From Sneathiellales bacterium (lineage in GTDB: Bacteria > Pseudomonadota > Alphaproteobacteria > JANQFL01), in assembly GCA_028277845.1 (NCBI GenBank), contig JANQFL010000004.1:1-64000 (forward strand): 64,000 bases of DNA, read 5' to 3'. Positions within the stretch are counted from its first letter, which is position 1; each line of letters starts with the position of its first letter. The position numbers were made by a program, and so were the translations under genes. Shown here piece after piece: positions 60,590 to 64,000 of this stretch. The notes beneath the pieces are model-generated. The model made no database searches, was not told where the DNA came from, and saw only the letters and a list, made by a program, of their open reading frames with translations.

Positions 60590-61488
60590 ACGTGTTGACG
60601 CGCAAGGCCATCCCCGGCGTCACCGCGGCGCCCAGCACCGATCTGCCGGTCCTGCTGCCGCTGAACCGGGAAAAGGCCGCCGGCCCCGACGCCATGATGG
60701 TGAGCCGCTGGCTGGCCGCCATGCCGCTGCGCCTGCCCCTGGCCGTGCTGGCAGTGATGATGCTGTGGCCCCTCAGCGCCCACGCCGCCAAGTTTACCCA
60801 ACTCGATGCCTTCGAGACGCTGGGCCGCTGGATCTGGTTCCTGGTCAGCAGCGGTTTTCTGTTCAATATCCTGATCTCGTTCTTCGCCATGCTCATCGGC
60901 ACGGTCTTGGGCGCGGCGCTGGGCCTGGCGCAAATTTCCCTCAACCCGGTGATTCGCGGCCTGGCCAAGGTCATCACCCAGACCTTCCGCAATTCGCCGT
61001 GGCTGGTGCTGCTCTACATCGTGCTGCTGGCGTTCCCGTTCGAGATCGTCATCGGCGATTTCATCATTCCGGTCCCCGACTGGATGAAGGCGGTGATCGG
61101 CCTCAGCCTGCCGATCATGGCGAACATCTCCGAGATCGTCCGCGGCGCCGTGCTGTCGGTGCCGACGGCGCAGTGGGAGGCGTCGGAAGCCCTTGCCTTC
61201 TCGCGCACCCAGACTCTGTGGCAGATCATCCTGCCGCAGTGCTTCAAACGCATGATCCCGCCGTGGATGAACTGGTACGCCATCCTGACCATGGCGACGC
61301 CGCTGTGTTCGTTGCTGGGCGTCGAGGAACTGATCACGCTGTCGCGCCAGGCCATGGAATCGGCCGGCAACCAGCCCGAACTGCTGGTGCCGTTCTACGG
61401 CTTCGCCCTGGCGATCTTCTTCGCCTACTGCTACCCCATCGCGCGCCTGACCATCCGGCTCGAACGCAAGTTCGCCGTGAAGCTGTGA
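60586..61488 (+). CDS. Amino acid ABC transporter permease 2
   Basis: A 300-aa permease starting at MNVLTRKAIPGVTAAPSTD (overlap ATGA). The longer N-terminus carries an extra hydrophobic segment (LPLAVLAVMMLWPLSAHAAKF), then TFRNSPWLVLLYIVLLAFPF and the EAA loop EASEALAFSRTQTLWQIILPQ. The two permeases form the heterodimeric channel. The ATPase gene begins 4 bp after its stop. Confidence 0.9.
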   Translation: MNVLTRKAIPGVTAAPSTDLPVLLPLNREKAAGPDAMMVSRWLAAMPLRLPLAVLAVMMLWPLSAHAAKFTQLDAFETLGRWIWFLVSSGFLFNILISFFAMLIGTVLGAALGLAQISLNPVIRGLAKVITQTFRNSPWLVLLYIVLLAFPFEIVIGDFIIPVPDWMKAVIGLSLPIMANISEIVRGAVLSVPTAQWEASEALAFSRTQTLWQIILPQCFKRMIPPWMNWYAILTMATPLCSLLGVEELITLSRQAMESAGNQPELLVPFYGFALAIFFAYCYPIARLTIRLERKFAVKL

Positions 61489-61492
61489 GGAC

Positions 61493-62257
61493 ATGATTAT
61501 GACCGACGCCGCCACCTGGACCCCCGACCAGCCCATGGTCAGCGCCAAGGACGTGCACAAGTCCTTCGGCACCCTCGAGGTGCTCAAGGGCATTTCCATG
61601 GACGTGATGAAGGGCGAATGCATCTGCATCATCGGTCCGTCGGGATCGGGCAAGTCCACCTTCATCCGCTGCATCAACGGCCTCAACGACATCCAGGGTG
61701 GTTCCATCACCGTCGAGGGCCAGGAGGTCAACGACCCAAACCTGGACAAGCTGGCCCTGCGCAAGAAGGTCGGCATGGTGTTCCAGCAGTACAATCTGTT
61801 CCCCCACAAGACGGCGCTGCAGAACATCATGATGGCGCCGCTCAAGGTGCTGAAGCAGGACAAGGCGGAGGTCGAGGAACGGGCCCGGGGGCTGATCAGG
61901 AAGGTGCGGCTGGACGGCAAGGAAGACAGCTATCCCGGCGAACTGTCGGGCGGCCAGCAGCAGCGCGTCGCCATCGCCCGCTCGCTCGCCATGCATCCCG
62001 ACGTCATGCTGTTCGACGAAGTGACGGCGGCCCTCGATCCGGAAACCGTCAAGGAGGTGCTGGTCACCATCCGCGAGCTGGCCGATGAAGGCATGACCTG
62101 CATTCTGGTGACCCACGAGATGGGCTTCGCCCGCGAAGTGGCCAACCACATCTACTTCACCGACCGGGGCATCATCGTCGAGCACGGCCCGCCCGACGTC
62201 TTCTTCACCGAAGCCAGCGACCCACGCACCAAGGAATTCCTCAGCCAGATCCTGTAA
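61493..62257 (+). CDS. Amino acid ABC transporter ATP-binding protein
   Basis: A 254-aa ATPase (GlnQ/HisP type). Walker A is GPSGSGKST, Q-loop QYNLFPHKT, signature LSGGQQQRVAIARSL, Walker B VMLFDEVTAALDPE, H-loop LVTHEMGFAREV. MIMTDAATW is the start used; MTDAATW two codons on is also possible. It completes the operon of binding protein, two permeases and ATPase. Confidence 0.92.
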   Translation: MIMTDAATWTPDQPMVSAKDVHKSFGTLEVLKGISMDVMKGECICIIGPSGSGKSTFIRCINGLNDIQGGSITVEGQEVNDPNLDKLALRKKVGMVFQQYNLFPHKTALQNIMMAPLKVLKQDKAEVEERARGLIRKVRLDGKEDSYPGELSGGQQQRVAIARSLAMHPDVMLFDEVTAALDPETVKEVLVTIRELADEGMTCILVTHEMGFAREVANHIYFTDRGIIVEHGPPDVFFTEASDPRTKEFLSQIL

Positions 62258-62352
62258 CAGTCCAGCAAAACATTACGCGAATACTTCGTTCTATGACGAA
62301 GCATCTGTGACGGCACCTGTGCGATCGTGCGTTCTCCTGTCGGAGACGTTTC

Positions 62353-63285
62353 ATGTTCACGCAGCGCCGCACCAATCTGGGCATCGAGTTGACCCTTCTC
62401 GCCGCCCTGGCCGCCTTGTGGGGGTCGTCCTATCTGTTGATCAAGATCGCCGTCGTCACCATCCCGCCGGTGACGCTGATCGCCGCCCGGGTGTTTATTG
62501 CGGCGTTGTTTTTGCTCGCCGTTTTGGCGTGGCGGGGCGAACGTCTGCCCGGAGACGGGCGGACATGGCGCCAACTGTTCGTTCAGGCGGCCCTGAACAG
62601 CATCGGGGCGTGGACCGTACTGGCCTGGGGGCAACAGTATGTCGACAGCGGCCTGGCCAGCGTTCTGAACTCCACCTCGCCGATTTTTGTCTTCTTCCTG
62701 ACCCTGTTCGTCACCCGTCACGAAAGCACCAATGTGTTCAAACTGTTCGGTGCGTGTCTGGGTTTGGTGGGCGTGACGCTGATTGTCGGCATCGACGCAC
62801 TGGCCGGCATCGGGCGGCAGGTCGCGGCCCAATTGGCCATATTGCTGGGCGCAACGCTCTATGCCGGGGCGGCCGTGTACGGCGAGCGCCTCACCCACTT
62901 GCCGCCGACCGTGACGGCGGCCGGTTCCATGATCTGGGCGGCCGCCTGTCTCGTACCGTTCAGCCTGCTTGTCGACCGTCCCTGGACACTCAGTCCTTCC
63001 GGCGCCGCGATCCTGGCGGCGGCCGTTCTGGCCGTGTTGTGTACCGGCGTGGCGTTGCTCCTCTATTTCCGGCTGGTGCGGACTTTGGGCTCCATGGGTG
63101 TCGCCAGTCAGAGCTATTTGCGGGCCGGTGTGGGAGTGCTTCTGGGCACCCTGGTTCTGGGCGAACAGATTACGCCCGCCGTCGGTCTGGGCTTGCTGCT
63201 GGCCGTTCTCGGCGTGGCTGCCATCAACGCGCCATACGGGTGGAAGCGAACCGCCGCACACCCCGGTAAACCGCAAAATTCTTGA
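62353..63285 (+). CDS. DMT superfamily (EamA) transporter
   Basis: A 310-aa inner-membrane protein with ten hydrophobic segments in two EamA repeats. The first repeat begins LTLLAALAALWGSSYLLIKIAVVTIPPVTLIAARVFIAALFLLAVLAW, with the family's WG-S-YLLIK motif. The second begins AQLAILLGATLYAGAAVYGERLTHLPP. It ends LGTLVLGEQITPAVGLGLLLAVLGVAAIN. Exports or imports a metabolite; the substrate is not known. Confidence 0.88.
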   Translation: MFTQRRTNLGIELTLLAALAALWGSSYLLIKIAVVTIPPVTLIAARVFIAALFLLAVLAWRGERLPGDGRTWRQLFVQAALNSIGAWTVLAWGQQYVDSGLASVLNSTSPIFVFFLTLFVTRHESTNVFKLFGACLGLVGVTLIVGIDALAGIGRQVAAQLAILLGATLYAGAAVYGERLTHLPPTVTAAGSMIWAAACLVPFSLLVDRPWTLSPSGAAILAAAVLAVLCTGVALLLYFRLVRTLGSMGVASQSYLRAGVGVLLGTLVLGEQITPAVGLGLLLAVLGVAAINAPYGWKRTAAHPGKPQNS

Positions 63286-63310
63286 CTCTTGTTCCGCTCT
63301 GCCGATATTA

Positions 63311-63325
63311 GAACAAAATAGGAAC
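63311..63325. promoter_or_regulatory. Alphaproteobacterial LexA (SOS) box
   Basis: GAACAAAATAGGAAC: GAAC, 7 nt, GAAC, which is the direct-repeat SOS box GTTC-N7-GTTC read from the other strand. It lies about 25 bp upstream of the imuA start. DNA damage would induce imuA and the translesion genes that usually follow it. Confidence 0.85.
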
Positions 63326-63347
63326 ATTGATCAGGAGACACGGTCCG

Positions 63348-64000
63348 ATGGCGGCTTCCGCCCCATCAAAAGCCTCCTTTCGCGTGCCTTCCCGGGCCAT
63401 CATCATGGAGGATCTGCGGCGCCGGATTTCCCGGCTCGACGGCACGCCCGTGGCCGCCCTGAGGGATCGTGTCCGGCCGCACGACGTCATGCCCTTCGGC
63501 GTCGACGCCATCGACCGGGCATTGCCCGGCGGCGGTTTGGCGTTGGGCGCGCTGCACGAGGTTCTGGCCGCCGATTACCGCGACCGGCCGGCGGCGCTTG
63601 GCCTGTGCACCACCTTGGCGGCTCGGCTGATGCAGCGGCGTCCGGGTCCCATGCTGTGGTGCCAGGCCGGCGACGGCGGCGACGCCTTGCAGCCCTACGC
63701 GCCGGGCCTCAGCGGCCTCGGCTTCGATCCGGACCGGGTCACCTTCCTCACCGCCGGCAACGAACAGGACATGCTGTGGGCCATGGAGGAAGCCGTGAGC
63801 TGCGCCGCCGTCGCCGGCGTGGTCGGCGTGCTCGACAAGGAACGGCACTACGGCTTCACCGCCAGCCGACGCCTGTCGCTACGGGCCAAGGAGAACGGCG
63901 TCACCCTACTGCTGGCCCGGCCCCATCGGGCCCCAGAGACAACAGGGGGTTCGACGGCGGTGGAAAGCCGCTGGCGCGTGGCGGCCCGGCCCAGCGCCAC
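63348..64000 (+). CDS. imuA: ImuA, SOS mutagenesis protein, 3' end outside the window
   Basis: The gene is cut by the right edge (217 codons visible) and is missing from the track as an ORF. Translation from ATG 63348 gives MAASAPSKASFRVPSRAIIMEDLRRRISRLDGTP, then VMPFGVDAIDRALPGGGLALGALHEVLAADY, typical of ImuA, a RecA-like protein without full nucleotide-binding motif. GGGLALGALHEV stands in place of a canonical Walker A. ImuA works with ImuB and the polymerase DnaE2, which are expected just outside the window. The LexA box upstream supports this. Confidence 0.88.
   Translation, partial: MAASAPSKASFRVPSRAIIMEDLRRRISRLDGTPVAALRDRVRPHDVMPFGVDAIDRALPGGGLALGALHEVLAADYRDRPAALGLCTTLAARLMQRRPGPMLWCQAGDGGDALQPYAPGLSGLGFDPDRVTFLTAGNEQDMLWAMEEAVSCAAVAGVVGVLDKERHYGFTASRRLSLRAKENGVTLLLARPHRAPETTGGSTAVESRWRVAARPSA

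Noticed and set aside
1-64000. CRISPR arrays, tRNA or rRNA genes, insertion sequences
   Set aside because: I found no regular spaced repeats, no cloverleaf sequence with CCA-type end, no rRNA stretches and no transposase or integrase ORF.

Overview
The window is GC-rich, gene-dense DNA from an alphaproteobacterium, probably Rhodospirillales-like. Evidence for this is the alphaproteobacterial SOS box (GAAC-N7-GAAC) before imuA, a PdhS/DivJ-type histidine kinase, many ATGA-coupled operons, and several catabolic CoA operons of the kind seen in soil or marine heterotrophs. I saw no rRNA, tRNA, CRISPR array, transposase or integrase.

Layout. 1-3053 (minus): polyamine uptake (permease, cut by the window edge, and binding protein) with a gamma-glutamylputrescine synthetase-like enzyme. 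3150-6811 (minus): a YdbH-YnbE-YdbL envelope lipid-bridge operon. 6923-10470: a tandem DUF427 protein, an AraC regulator, a VOC protein, a DUF6064 membrane protein and a Tat-exported aldo/keto reductase. 10680-26325 (plus): a long catabolic cluster with hydantoinase/oxoprolinase-type HyuA and HyuB, acyl-CoA dehydrogenase, a split B12-dependent acyl-CoA mutase, a three-subunit molybdenum hydroxylase, a family III CoA transferase and a fused indolepyruvate ferredoxin oxidoreductase-type enzyme. 26326-29359 (minus): sensor kinase and FetAB-type exporter. 29364-33066 (plus): small subunit, GMC oxidoreductase and ThDP enzyme, ATGA-coupled.

33067-37120 is an AT-richer island inserted behind the ThDP gene. 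It carries an unknown membrane-anchored protein, a diverged second copy of the ThDP gene 3' end, and a complete retron: PRTase-like effector, winged-helix protein, msr-msd RNA with 14-bp a1/a2 arms, and a reverse transcriptase with NAxxH, YADD and VTG motifs. This is probably an anti-phage defence locus and is the most notable system here.

37125-41348: two paralogous, exported, extremely basic proteins with their own terminators and upstream regions flank a UbiD-family decarboxylase. 41446-45581: cupin, carboxyltransferase, aminomuconate-deaminase-like RidA, alpha/beta hydrolase and TetR. 45578-50718: a second CoA operon made of a divergent thiolase, a strongly altered B12 mutase pair, a 3-hydroxyacyl-CoA dehydrogenase and a TetR regulator. 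Two palindromic operators lie in its divergent promoter, and three of its enzymes lack a canonical active-site residue. 50892-54355: lipoprotein, Sel1-repeat protein, and a NicO/DUF1007 metal transport pair. 54460-58754: SDR, acyl-CoA synthetase, enoyl-CoA hydratase, ArsR and NIPSNAP genes. 58918-62257: a polar amino acid ABC transporter. 62353-64000: a DMT transporter and the start of imuA under a LexA box.

Functions are read from motifs, family resemblance and gene order only. No database search was possible.
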